From: Candidatus Hydrothermarchaeum profundi
GTDB lineage: Archaea > Hydrothermarchaeota > Hydrothermarchaeia > Hydrothermarchaeales > Hydrothermarchaeaceae
Assembly: GCA_002011125.2 (NCBI GenBank)
Contig: MTMF02000009.1
Location: forward strand, 364,006 to 428,005
DNA: 64,000 nucleotides
Direction: 5' to 3'
Of the stretch, positions 1-8,770 are shown piece after piece. The notes under the pieces were generated by a model. The model was not told the DNA's origin. It saw nothing but the letters and a program-made list of their open reading frames with translations, and did not search any database. The number at the start of each line of letters is the position of its first letter. Positions within the stretch are counted from its first letter, which is position 1. The translations under genes were made by a program, and so were the position numbers.

Positions 1-226
1 TAAACCAAAAACGTAGTCTTATAAGCACCAACATCAACACGCACAAACTCATCAACCCCATCCCCATCAACATCACCCAACAAGAAATCACCAACAGGAG
101 CAAAATACTCCAAAGAATCCTCCCTCACCAAGCCAACACTACCACCCTCAACAACACCAGGACTATACTGATAAACCAAAAACGTAGTCTTATAAGCACC
201 AACATCAACACGCACAAACTCATCAA
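1..226. repeat. 171-bp-period direct repeat inside the FG-GAP-like gene
   Basis: Bases 1-55 are identical to bases 172-226, giving a period of 171 bp (57 codons). The repeat lies in frame within the secreted protein gene and is cut by the window edge, so the true identity block may be longer. Exact nucleotide identity suggests recent duplication or gene conversion of propeller blades. Confidence 0.9.
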
Positions 227-284
227 AAGAACTTGCATATACAGGAGGCAGGAGTAGTAAAATCAATATTATCGTAGCTTTCAT
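1..284 (-). CDS. Secreted FG-GAP/VCBS-like repeat protein, N-terminal part (runs off the window)
   Basis: The reading frame starts at ATG 284 and continues past position 1, so only the first 94 residues are seen. Residues 1-17 form a signal peptide (MKAT, a hydrophobic stretch, then VYAS). After it come repeats containing GDVDGDGVDEF, the Asp-rich calcium-binding loop of FG-GAP/VCBS beta-propeller blades. The block DEFVRVDVGAYKTTFLVY occurs twice, 57 residues apart. Codons are strongly biased to T-ending GTT, GGT, GCT and TTG, unlike the neighbouring genes, so the gene may be a recent arrival or recently amplified. The product is probably an extracellular or surface protein. Its full length and architecture are not visible. 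Confidence 0.75.
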   Translation of the reverse strand, partial: MKATIILILLLLPPVYASSFDEFVRVDVGAYKTTFLVYQYSPGVVEGGSVGLVREDSLEYFAPVGDFLLGDVDGDGVDEFVRVDVGAYKTTFLV

Positions 285-310
285 ATATGACAAAAACTCC
301 TTCCAGTAGA

Positions 311-318
311 TATATAAA
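311..318. promoter_or_regulatory. Shared TATA-like box between divergent genes
   Basis: TATATAAA lies 27 bases upstream of ATG 284 on the minus strand and 29 bases upstream of TTG 347 on the plus strand. It reads as a TATA-like element in both directions. On the plus strand it predicts a start site near 340, which favours TTG 347 as a nearly leaderless start for the nuclease gene. Confidence 0.5.
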
Positions 319-346
319 TTTTTCAGTTGTTTTTTCTACTTAATTT

Positions 347-1402
347 TTGATAAATACTCTATCTCCACTTTTCCCACGCTCTTGGGAAACAGTAATTATA
401 GTACCGAATATAGTTTTAGCATCCATGATAGATTGGTTTAAGGAGGCTAAGGAATTCAAAAAGGTAGCCTCAGATAAGCTTTCCCCAACTGAATTCCTTG
501 AGCTGGAGCTGGTGGAAACTCCGGCTGAGTCAATATTACCTGGAAACATAGCTGTGCACGCCACAGAAATCCCAGGCATATATAAAGTTCAAAATTGCTA
601 CCACGGCGATAGCGAGTTGAAATATTTCATGGATGGAGTGCAAAGGACGATACTCTGGCAGTACTATAATTACGATGGATTCCAAATCCCTCTCTTCCTA
701 CACTTCTCTGGGGCAGTTATCATAAAAAGGCTTTCTCCCAGCGATTTTATCCCCTATGACTCTTTATATAAGAGCGCTATACTAGTGCCTTCTTTCATCT
801 ATGAGGAGTTGGACATAGAAGGAATTGAAGACACCGGCGCAGAGAGACCTTGGGATTTAAATGAAATAAAGACAAAGGCACGGATAAAATCTCGCTCATT
901 GCGCCAAGAACTTGAACAAACACTCATGCATAGATTCCTTATGTCTAGCAACGAAGAAATTCTAGTAAAAGATGGAAACATTTTTGGGACAATGAAGTCA
1001 GACGGAGTTATTGGAATAATAAAAACTCATCATACCTTATACCTTCAAAGCTCTTATCCCAGGATACAGCAGATGGTTTGGCATATGCCTGAGTTCTATA
1101 GGAGCATGAACTTTTCTATACAGTTGATCGAGAACAGCGGAGCATTAAGCCATAAAATCAATTCTTTTTATCTCAGAATCAATGAACCCATACATCCAGA
1201 GATGGGCCTCATCAGAGTAGAGTATAACGACTCAACACTTATTCCTGACAAACTATCATCATGGATTATTGCTGAAAGATGGATACGAGCAAACTGTGAG
1301 CGGTGGGATAGACAGATATATCCCATTCAAGTGTGTGAGAACTACCTTAGAACGCAGATCCCTAAATCCTCCCATTTGAAGGTAATGATACGCTCTTTGT
1401 GA
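347..1402 (+). CDS. nurA: NurA-domain nuclease
   Basis: This 351-residue protein carries NurA-family landmarks. FMDGVQRT supplies the first catalytic Asp (D96). LVKDGNIFG supplies the second (D209) and is followed by GIIKTHH. The closing motifs are FYLRI and GLIRVEY near residues 274-293. NurA is a 5'-3' exonuclease and endonuclease that works with the HerA translocase in DNA end resection, and related pairs act in phage defence. HerA follows after 7 bases, so the two are probably co-transcribed. TTG 347 is chosen because the TATA-like box at 311 leaves room for it. ATG 425 is the alternative and also lacks a ribosome-binding site. The family call is by motif only. Confidence 0.72.
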   Translation: MINTLSPLFPRSWETVIIVPNIVLASMIDWFKEAKEFKKVASDKLSPTEFLELELVETPAESILPGNIAVHATEIPGIYKVQNCYHGDSELKYFMDGVQRTILWQYYNYDGFQIPLFLHFSGAVIIKRLSPSDFIPYDSLYKSAILVPSFIYEELDIEGIEDTGAERPWDLNEIKTKARIKSRSLRQELEQTLMHRFLMSSNEEILVKDGNIFGTMKSDGVIGIIKTHHTLYLQSSYPRIQQMVWHMPEFYRSMNFSIQLIENSGALSHKINSFYLRINEPIHPEMGLIRVEYNDSTLIPDKLSSWIIAERWIRANCERWDRQIYPIQVCENYLRTQIPKSSHLKVMIRSL

Positions 1403-1409
1403 GGGAGAA

Positions 1410-3017
1410 ATGAAGACAATTGGAGCTGTTGTGGGAACTAAAACAAAACCGAATACACCGAGCGAATTCCATTTTTGGATTCCCAGCTGGGAGGAGAGCA
1501 TCTCTATAGGTTCAATAGTAAAGGCCGAGGATGGAATGAGAAGAGTCTACGGCGTCGTTGTAGAGATGCAAGGATATTCTGATATAGATGACGTACTTCT
1601 TCACCAACTATCCAGAGGCGGCGATCCAGAAGTAAAATCGCCTAACAAAGAACAGTCTGTCGTAGTCTGCACGGCGAGAGTTATAAAACAAGAAAGTGAC
1701 CGCCCTCTAAGAGAAGGATTAGTGAGCTACCCAAGTTACGAAGAGCTGGAGGAGACTCTCACAGTAGAAGGGTGCAATATACCCTTTGGTGTTTTTACGA
1801 ATACCGATGGGACCTCAATACCTGTTAAGGTTGATGAAAATTATCTTCTTGGATATGAAGGAGCTCATGTCAACATTTCTGGAATGTCTGGGCTCGGTAC
1901 TAAAACTTCGACCTTTCTTTTCATTTTAAGTTCAATATTTGCTCATTCGAAAGAAAGAGTTGCCTGTATTCTCTTCAATATTAAAAGCGATGACCTCCTT
2001 TATATCGATGAGGAGTCTCCCTATCTTTCTGAAAGTGATCTAGAAATATATGAGAAATGTGGTATAAAACCTAGTGGTTTCAATGCGAGATTCTTTGCGC
2101 CATCTAACGCCTTATCTCAGGGCGATTCCCTTAGAAGCGACATAGAAATATTTAGGTGGGGATACAGGGAGATCAGAGACTATATACCCTCCCTTTTAAA
2201 AGCCGGTGACCAAGACCAAAGAGAAAAATTGGACACTGCTTTCTATGATTTAATGCGGATGGCTCAGCAGAGGAATATTGTATCTTTTTCACAGCTGTTA
2301 GAATTCATGGAAAGAGAACTTCTACCTCCCAATAAGGGCGGCTCTGAGCTAATTCATGGTAGCTATAAAGCTACTTGGGGAAAGCTCTATAATCAAATTA
2401 AGGGTCTTAATTCGAAGTACGGAGGGCTTATAACAGAGTATGAAGACGATGTCGTAGAACTACCATACCAAGAACTTAAAGACAGGCAGGTATGGGTAAT
2501 AGACATACAGCAATTGGGTTTCTACGCTAGAAAGCTTGTTTTTGAGAAGGTGATCTCAGAATTTGAGAGAAGGCTGGAATCTAAAGAACTCAAGATTAAT
2601 AAAATTATACTCTTCATGGATGAACTGAATAAGTATGCTCCATCCCATAACTCAATAGAGGTCGCTTCTCTCAAAGCCAAATTAATAGACATCAGCGCTA
2701 GGGGAAGAAGTATAGGTTTCTCTCTTTTTGGGGCCGAGCAGTTCAAATCTAAAGTGGATCAGAATATTATTGGCAATGTTTCAACAGATGTTTATGGAAA
2801 AACTAAAGAATCTGAGCTTATGGACCCTCTCTATAAGATTTTTTCTGATGAGATAAAAGATAAGATAAGGAGATTCTCCAAAGGAGATAAACTTGTAGAA
2901 CACGAGTTATTTGACGCTCCAATCTTTGTTAAAATGCCTAGACCTCCATGCATGCTTGGCTCTGACAAAATCCGCCTTACACATAGCTCCTCTCTACTGA
3001 AGGCTGTCCCCTACTAA
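1410..3017 (+). CDS. herA: HerA-like DNA translocase ATPase
   Basis: The 535-residue protein has an N-terminal HAS-barrel-like region (residues 1-100) and a FtsK/HerA-type RecA core. The Walker A region is unusual: ISGMSGLGTKTS (156-167), with an extra residue before the Lys compared with the classical GxxGxGKT. Walker B is IILFMDELNKYAP with D404 and E405. The arginine-finger segment ARGRSIG (430-436) and the sensor FGAEQ follow. A GAGGGAG ribosome-binding site precedes ATG 1410. It pairs with the NurA-like nuclease just upstream to make a hexameric pump plus nuclease. The 3' end overlaps the convergent PAC2 gene by 41 bp. Confidence 0.8.
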   Translation: MKTIGAVVGTKTKPNTPSEFHFWIPSWEESISIGSIVKAEDGMRRVYGVVVEMQGYSDIDDVLLHQLSRGGDPEVKSPNKEQSVVVCTARVIKQESDRPLREGLVSYPSYEELEETLTVEGCNIPFGVFTNTDGTSIPVKVDENYLLGYEGAHVNISGMSGLGTKTSTFLFILSSIFAHSKERVACILFNIKSDDLLYIDEESPYLSESDLEIYEKCGIKPSGFNARFFAPSNALSQGDSLRSDIEIFRWGYREIRDYIPSLLKAGDQDQREKLDTAFYDLMRMAQQRNIVSFSQLLEFMERELLPPNKGGSELIHGSYKATWGKLYNQIKGLNSKYGGLITEYEDDVVELPYQELKDRQVWVIDIQQLGFYARKLVFEKVISEFERRLESKELKINKIILFMDELNKYAPSHNSIEVASLKAKLIDISARGRSIGFSLFGAEQFKSKVDQNIIGNVSTDVYGKTKESELMDPLYKIFSDEIKDKIRRFSKGDKLVEHELFDAPIFVKMPRPPCMLGSDKIRLTHSSSLLKAVPY

Positions 3018-3711
3018 TTAGCCCTTCAATATCCATAGGGAGATTTAAAAACCGAGAAAGCTTCTCCAGTAAAGCCTTAGCTGCTAGCGGATCAGGGTAA
3101 AGTGGATCCTCAGTAATCGCTTCAGTCTCACCAAAAAGTCCTATACACTTTATCCCCTTCTTTTGCCCCTCACCTATAATTAATCCGGAAAATCCAAGAA
3201 ATGGTCCTGGCTCTTTTTTTTCTATACCTAACTTTTCCATCTTTTTGCTTTTAATCAATTCAGGATCATTAGTGCAGTATGAAACCCTTCTCTTTTCTGT
3301 TAATGGTCTTGGCTCAACAGGTACATATCCCCCTAGCGAGATTATCTCAGCTACTCCAATGTCTACTAAAAGTTCTACCGACTTCCGCGCCACAATATAT
3401 TGGCCGAAGATATCCGCATGATAACCCTTCACTATCACATAGTTATCTTTATGGTAGAATTCTACTCGAGGAAGCTCAGCAAGGTCCTTTTCTACCATAA
3501 CTCCTCCCTCACCAATAGTACCGGCATACGGTATTCCATAATATGCTACCGGGAAGTTTGAAGAATAAAGTTCTGCGATTTTTTCTGGTTTTAACTCTTT
3601 TATTAAGTGGTTTATTGCGAGTAAACCTGAGGAACGTAATCCTGCTGAGCCAGCTATGGCAGTTCCGTTACTTACCCGCAACTTCTTTAAAAATTTAATG
3701 TTTAGTTCCAT
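2977..3711 (-). CDS. PAC2-family protein (proteasome assembly chaperone-like)
   Basis: This 244-residue protein matches the archaeal PAC2/PsmG-type family. It shows a GSAGLRSSGLLAINHL start, a central YGIPYAGTIGEGGV segment, FLGFSGLIIGEG and a C-terminal LYPDPLAAKALLEKL. In eukaryotes PAC2 proteins assist 20S proteasome assembly. The archaeal relatives are widespread, and their substrate is not settled. Its last 41 bases overlap the end of the herA-like gene on the other strand. It probably has its own promoter, since the next gene upstream lies on the plus strand or is more than 80 bases away. Confidence 0.8.
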   Translation of the reverse strand: MELNIKFLKKLRVSNGTAIAGSAGLRSSGLLAINHLIKELKPEKIAELYSSNFPVAYYGIPYAGTIGEGGVMVEKDLAELPRVEFYHKDNYVIVKGYHADIFGQYIVARKSVELLVDIGVAEIISLGGYVPVEPRPLTEKRRVSYCTNDPELIKSKKMEKLGIEKKEPGPFLGFSGLIIGEGQKKGIKCIGLFGETEAITEDPLYPDPLAAKALLEKLSRFLNLPMDIEGLISRGQPSVERSYV

Positions 3712-3793
3712 CGCTTTAAAACCATTCTTTTTTAACTCTAGGTTTTATAAAATAAGCCTTTATTAATTTTCCTTAAGCTGAAATTTACATATA

Positions 3794-4222
3794 TTACCTG
3801 GTCAAAAAAAAGCCTGCTATCACCGCCAGTAAGATGCCTACCGCGTTAACTGCCTTTATTTCTTCTTTTAGAACTGCAATAGATAACAACGCTCCCACCG
3901 CAGGATATAGTGCCGTAAGAGGTATCACTATACTGCCCGGATACTTCCTAAGGGCTAAAATAAAGAGTAAGCTTGCAGAAACTCCGAATACAGTGCCTAT
4001 TGCAAGAAATCCTGTTGCAGAATTAACTGGAAATCCTACTCCCCTATTGATTAGATAAGCTATCACAACGATGTTTATGAAGGTATAAACAGTACTAGTA
4101 ACTAGCACTGCTTTACTGAATCCTATTTTCATCACACCGTACTTGTAGAGGAACCCCCATAGCCCCCAAAAAAAGATCACCACTAAGCTGATTAACTGCA
4201 TACTATCTTTCAAATCATCCAC
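3794..4222 (-). CDS. Small EamA/DMT-type membrane protein
   Basis: The product has 142 residues with about five hydrophobic helices. The half-transporter pattern FWGLWGFLYKYG, ALRKYPGSIVIPLTALYPAVGALLS and NAVGILLAVIAGF is typical of a single EamA domain. Many DMT carriers have two such domains, so this one may act as a dimer. The GTG start at 4222 overlaps the end of the thiamine kinase gene by 8 bp, which suggests translational coupling. ATG 4201 is an alternative start. Linkage to thiDN hints at transport of a pyrimidine or thiamine precursor, but that is inference. Confidence 0.7.
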   Translation of the reverse strand: MDDLKDSMQLISLVVIFFWGLWGFLYKYGVMKIGFSKAVLVTSTVYTFINIVVIAYLINRGVGFPVNSATGFLAIGTVFGVSASLLFILALRKYPGSIVIPLTALYPAVGALLSIAVLKEEIKAVNAVGILLAVIAGFFLTR

Positions 4223-5531
4223 CTTCCATCGCTTTCAAGATTTTTTCTACTTTTTTAATGACAACCGCAGGATTTTCACCTAAGAGCCTTATCATCGGCT
4301 CCTTCCCAACAGCTCCAAGATCATAGATTACATCTGGAACAGCCCCACACTTTTCTATAGCCTTAGCAGTTCCCCATTCCATCGTACTTTTTCCTTCAGG
4401 CTCCTCCCTCCTAGAAAAATCTGAAACTGTAAAGCCTATATTCCTAGAGGCTTCTAAAATTTCCCTTGAATACCTGAGATTTATAGCTGACCTAATCCTA
4501 CCATCGTATTTATTGGCAGTGAGGACTATTTTAGCTACATGTTTAGATGCCCCCATAGTAACCTGGCCAACGGCTTTAACTTTTACTCCGCTTTTTACGA
4601 TCCTCCCCTCAACAGCTGCTATGTCCTCTATACCTTCAGGATTTGAAACCGCATATGCGATATTCGTTCCAACCTCTGGAACTAGCATATGAAATCCTTT
4701 TATCTCAAGTAGCATATCAACCGCTTTTTGTAACTCCAATATTACTGTGCATTTCTCTGAATTCCGTAATAACCTACCAACCGGATTAACTACTCTAAGA
4801 CCTTTACCTGGAGTATAAGATAGTTTCATAGCACTTGTTATAAATTCCTTTGCGCTCTTAACCGCATTAATAAGGTCCTTGCCTTTAGCTAGTTCAGCAG
4901 TAATAGCCGAGGCGAACGTGCACCCAGAACCATGAGTTGAAAAATCAAACTTCTTATCCTTAAATTCATAGAATCTACCCTCATGGTATAAGATATCAGT
5001 TGCATTCATGTGCCCCCCTTTTACAACAACGCTTGTCCCTAACTGTGATATGATTTCACAAGCTTTTTTCATGTCATCTATGCTACTTATCTTAGTGCCG
5101 CTTAGGACTTCTGCTTCAGGTATATTTGGAGTAACCAGTTTCGATTTTGTTATGAGCATTTCTTTTAAGGTTGAAATAGCATCCTCGGCCAATAACCTGC
5201 CCCCAGATTCAGCAACCATAACAGGATCAACGACCAGAGGATAGTCGCCTATGTTTCTAGCAACGGTAGTTATTATATCCTTATTACTGAGCATTCCGGT
5301 CTTAGCTGCCTTTATATCAAAATCATTATGCAATGCATCTAACTGCGCTTTAATGAACCTCGGAGTAATATCAAAAACACCTTCTACTGCTCGTGTGTTT
5401 TGAGCTGTCAGTGAAGTAATAACCGAAACACCGTGGACTCCTAAAGCGGCGAACGTCTTCAAATCAGCCTGCACTCCAGCTCCGCCTCCTGAATCTGAGC
5501 CTGCTATAGTCAATACGGTCTTCAATGCCAC
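4215..5531 (-). CDS. thiDN: Bifunctional HMP/HMP-P kinase and ThiN thiamine-phosphate synthase
   Basis: Residues 1-265 form a ribokinase-like Thi[21 protein letters not shown] at the start, VVDPVM in the middle and [11 protein letters not shown] at the anion hole. It phosphorylates hydroxymethylpyrimidine twice. Residues 270-438 form the archaeal ThiN domain, which replaces ThiE and joins HMP-PP to the thiazole phosphate. The 438-residue length fits known archaeal ThiDN fusions. Start ATG 5531 sits directly before the conserved strand. It leads a two-gene unit with the small DMT permease. Confidence 0.92.
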   Translation of the reverse strand: MALKTVLTIAGSDSGGGAGVQADLKTFAALGVHGVSVITSLTAQNTRAVEGVFDITPRFIKAQLDALHNDFDIKAAKTGMLSNKDIITTVARNIGDYPLVVDPVMVAESGGRLLAEDAISTLKEMLITKSKLVTPNIPEAEVLSGTKISSIDDMKKACEIISQLGTSVVVKGGHMNATDILYHEGRFYEFKDKKFDFSTHGSGCTFASAITAELAKGKDLINAVKSAKEFITSAMKLSYTPGKGLRVVNPVGRLLRNSEKCTVILELQKAVDMLLEIKGFHMLVPEVGTNIAYAVSNPEGIEDIAAVEGRIVKSGVKVKAVGQVTMGASKHVAKIVLTANKYDGRIRSAINLRYSREILEASRNIGFTVSDFSRREEPEGKSTMEWGTAKAIEKCGAVPDVIYDLGAVGKEPMIRLLGENPAVVIKKVEKILKAMEGG

Positions 5532-5579
5532 TTCACCTCGATGAAAAAAATATCTTAATAGGTAGCAGACCGAAAAAAA

Positions 5580-7523
5580 TCATTTAATCTCCTTTCTCCT
5601 CCTCTCCCTGTACTCGCTTATAAAGGTTTCCAGCCACTCTTCTTTCCTCGCCGCTTCCCTTAGCTCAATCAAATCTTTTTCTCTTGCTATTTCCTCTTCA
5701 AGCAATTTTCTCTCAGTAATACCAAAACCATTAATCAACTTTATATCAAGTTTTGCTGGATCGAGCACAGGGATAGTCCTTAAGACCTCTTTTGCGAAGT
5801 GGGACATCCTGCCCTTGTCTGTGATAAGACACTTAGGCTTGAGTTTTAATAGTTCCTCTGCTGCAGATCTTCCACCACCACTGCTATCTCTGATATAAAG
5901 AATATCGCCCTCCCTGAAATCATTTTTAATGCGTAGTACCTCCTCCCTAGTAAAATGAGGAATAACCTTTATAAGTGCTACATCACTAGAAAACTCTAGA
6001 TTCTGAACTATTCTCAGCTTTTTTTCAAAATCTATTCGTCTTTCACGTTCTTCTCTCAATTTAGCTCTCAAGTCAGCTATCCTCCGTTCCATCAACTTAA
6101 TTTCTTTTTCTCTTCTAAGCTTTCTATACTCCCCCCTCTTAATCTCGGATATTAAATTCTCAAGCTTTTGAAGCTTCTTTTCTTTGACCTCTAGTTTCTT
6201 TAGAAGATTTTCTCTTTCAGACTTAAGGACTTTGATTTCTGCTTTTAAGCTTCTTATAATTCCCTTATACTCATCCGTGGCTCCAATAACAGGCTTCTCG
6301 GCCTCTTCCTCCTCTTCTTCTATTTGTGTGAGTTTTTTAATTGCATTATCCACGCTTTCCCCCTTAATTACAAGCCTCTTTACTTCCTTGGATAATTTTT
6401 GAAGATTCATCTCTTGAAGTTTTTTATCAACGTGCTCAAGTTTATTCTTCCAACTATTGTAAGCCTTAATAGCGGCAGCAAGAGCATCCCTTTCATGAGC
6501 ATTCCTATAGGTATCTTTAGAGAATTTTTCATATACTAGACCAATTTTTTCATCAACACTCATAGAGTAAGGAGGTATGAACAAAACAGTACTCAACGAA
6601 GAGGATATTTTTGAGACAAACTTTGGAGCTGGATTAACATCTGTAGCAATAATTACCGCTGCCTTGTATTTGCTTAGATATGAAACCGCCTCGCTATAGG
6701 AAAAATCTCTCCTGCTAAAAACCTCGGCGAGATCACCGTCTAGAGTTAACACAGCAATACCTGTAGTCGTACCTGGATCAATCCCGACTATTACATCCTT
6801 ATCTTCAGATCCTAGAGGCTCGAAAGAAAGCCTGCCTTTTTCCACCGGCAATATTTTAACCTGCACGTCTGGCCCTTTTCGACTTTTTATCTTGTTTAAC
6901 TTCTCCCTAGGCATGTCAACTATGAATTCCCCCCTAGAATAGCCGTAGTCCGCTTTCACAGTTCTCAGAGAATATTTTACTTTCATCTCATCTAAAATTT
7001 CTTTTATTTGCTTTATATTTAGAGCAACCATAGAATGGACTTTTCTCCTATAACGGTCCTGGCTCTGGCCTCCCTTTCCCATGCTCCTAGCCCGGCTCAC
7101 AATAATTCTGCTCTGATCTTCAAATGCTTTAACCTCATAACCTACATTCATGTGTGCCAACCTTGCACATGCCTCCGCCTCTTCCATGGATGTCGCCCGT
7201 GAAGTAAGAGGTATACCATTCCTTTTAGCCAATACATGCAACGGCTCCATGTTCTCCGGGGTACCGTTTACTTGAATAAGCTGAGTCTTAGATGGCAATA
7301 AGAAAAAAAATCTCTTGATCTTTTCCTTAGGAAAAAGTTCAAAAAGGTTATCGCAGGCAATTCTATCAAGATTAAGAGACCTAAGTGACCTAAGTAAACG
7401 TATTCTAGTAAGCTCTTCTCGAGAGATTACTTTTCCGTCCTCAAGGAGAACCGCTGAGTACCTAGGCTGGCTCTTCGAGTCTGGAGATCCAGATAAAATG
7501 TCAATCCCCAGGATTCTCATCAT
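5580..7523 (-). CDS. DUF460 (COG2433-like) RuvC-fold protein
   Basis: This 647-residue protein has the archaeal DUF460 layout. Residues 1-120 are an N-terminal domain. Around residues 245-365 lies an RNase H/RuvC-like domain with VGIDPGTTTGIAVL and a closing HERDALAAAIKAY. A long charged coiled coil spans about 375-520. A C-terminal domain contains DSSGGGRSAAEELL and LITDKGRMSH. The DxG motif and the final Asp suggest a nucleic-acid enzyme or binder, but no function has been shown that I can name. It lies 21 bases after the MFS gene and may be co-transcribed with it. Confidence 0.85.
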   Translation of the reverse strand: MMRILGIDILSGSPDSKSQPRYSAVLLEDGKVISREELTRIRLLRSLRSLNLDRIACDNLFELFPKEKIKRFFFLLPSKTQLIQVNGTPENMEPLHVLAKRNGIPLTSRATSMEEAEACARLAHMNVGYEVKAFEDQSRIIVSRARSMGKGGQSQDRYRRKVHSMVALNIKQIKEILDEMKVKYSLRTVKADYGYSRGEFIVDMPREKLNKIKSRKGPDVQVKILPVEKGRLSFEPLGSEDKDVIVGIDPGTTTGIAVLTLDGDLAEVFSRRDFSYSEAVSYLSKYKAAVIIATDVNPAPKFVSKISSSLSTVLFIPPYSMSVDEKIGLVYEKFSKDTYRNAHERDALAAAIKAYNSWKNKLEHVDKKLQEMNLQKLSKEVKRLVIKGESVDNAIKKLTQIEEEEEEAEKPVIGATDEYKGIIRSLKAEIKVLKSERENLLKKLEVKEKKLQKLENLISEIKRGEYRKLRREKEIKLMERRIADLRAKLREERERRIDFEKKLRIVQNLEFSSDVALIKVIPHFTREEVLRIKNDFREGDILYIRDSSGGGRSAAEELLKLKPKCLITDKGRMSHFAKEVLRTIPVLDPAKLDIKLINGFGITERKLLEEEIAREKDLIELREAARKEEWLETFISEYRERRRKEIK

Positions 7524-7544
7524 TAATGAAAGAGGAAGATAACG

Positions 7545-8705
7545 TCACCTTACTAAAACTAAGAGTAAGAGAGCCGCCAAACTAGCCATCACTGCCCCAT
7601 AAACAAAAGTTGCCACAGGATTTATATATTCCCACAGCACTCCGGCTATAAAACTTGCTGGTAAAGCTGTAAGCCCGAGAATCGTGTGAAACAGGCCATA
7701 CGCACTTCCTCTAACGTCTACCTCTACCAGATCAGCAACATAGGCCTTCTGCACTCCTTCCATTACTGCTTGAAACATCCCATATAAGCCAAAGAATAGA
7801 GCAATGTAAGTTAATTGCGAGGTTAAAGCAAGACCCATGCACATAAAAGCGAAAATTAAGTACCCGAGTATTATTACAGTCTTCCTCTCTACTCTATCAG
7901 AAAGCTCTCCCATAGGGATAGAAATAGCGGCATATACAATATTGTATAAGAGATAGAAGGCAATAACGGTTCTATCAGACGCTCCGGCAGAATTTGCCTT
8001 CAATACTATGAATGCATAGCTAAAGTTTGCCAAGCCGAAAACAGTCACTGCTATCAGGAAAAGTTTATACTCTTTGCCAAACCGTGACCTTAAGGTTAGT
8101 TTATTCTTTTCTACAGATTTACGTCTTTCTTCGACAAAAAATACGAGGATACACACAGATAAAGCAGCCGGAAGAAATGCTAGGAGAAATATCTGCCTAT
8201 AGCTGAAGTAAGAGACTAAGACTAATGCTAGTATAACGCCTATAATTGCTCCAGAAGTATCCATCGCCCTATGAAATCCAAAAGCTCTTCCATAGTAATC
8301 CTTATCAGTTGAATCCGCAATTAAGGCATCCCTTGGTGAGGTTCTTAACCCTTTACCCACCCTTTCAGCGAATCTAATCATTAAAACCTGCGGCCAAGTT
8401 GTTGCTATAGCAAAAAAGATTTTAGCGATTGCTGACATCGTATAACCGGAAGTAACAAAAACCTTTCTCTTACCGATTTTATCAGAATACCAGCCTGAAT
8501 ACACTTTCATAAGACTTGCAATGCTTTCTGCTATTCCCTCGATTAATCCTATTGCAACCCCTCCAGCTCCGAGCGTGATGTAAAATAGCGGTAGTAAGAT
8601 AAGTATCATCTCAGAACTAACATCTGTGAAAAAGCTGACGATACCCAGCATTAAAACATTCTTACTCAATCTGAGGAACATATCATCCAATAAGCTAAGA
8701 AACAT
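7545..8705 (-). CDS. Major facilitator superfamily transporter
   Basis: The 386-residue protein has about twelve hydrophobic helices. The loop 2-3 motif YSGWYSDKIGKRK is the MFS motif A, and a degenerate copy, MGELSDRVERK, sits between helices 8 and 9. GKGLRTSPRDALIADS after helix 4 is typical of a group of drug or metabolite MFS carriers. The substrate is unknown. ATG 8705 and ATG 8681 are both possible starts. The gene is followed after 21 bases by the DUF460 gene. Confidence 0.85.
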   Translation of the reverse strand: MFLSLLDDMFLRLSKNVLMLGIVSFFTDVSSEMILILLPLFYITLGAGGVAIGLIEGIAESIASLMKVYSGWYSDKIGKRKVFVTSGYTMSAIAKIFFAIATTWPQVLMIRFAERVGKGLRTSPRDALIADSTDKDYYGRAFGFHRAMDTSGAIIGVILALVLVSYFSYRQIFLLAFLPAALSVCILVFFVEERRKSVEKNKLTLRSRFGKEYKLFLIAVTVFGLANFSYAFIVLKANSAGASDRTVIAFYLLYNIVYAAISIPMGELSDRVERKTVIILGYLIFAFMCMGLALTSQLTYIALFFGLYGMFQAVMEGVQKAYVADLVEVDVRGSAYGLFHTILGLTALPASFIAGVLWEYINPVATFVYGAVMASLAALLLLVLVR

Positions 8706-8770
8706 TAAAAATTAACCACATAATAAAAATAGATCTGTCTCTCACTTACCTCCTGAGTCTCCCTATTTTA

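Noticed and set aside
1-226. Direct repeats resembling a CRISPR array
   Set aside because: The repeat is in frame with a 57-codon period and encodes FG-GAP-like blades. There are no short repeats with uniform spacers.
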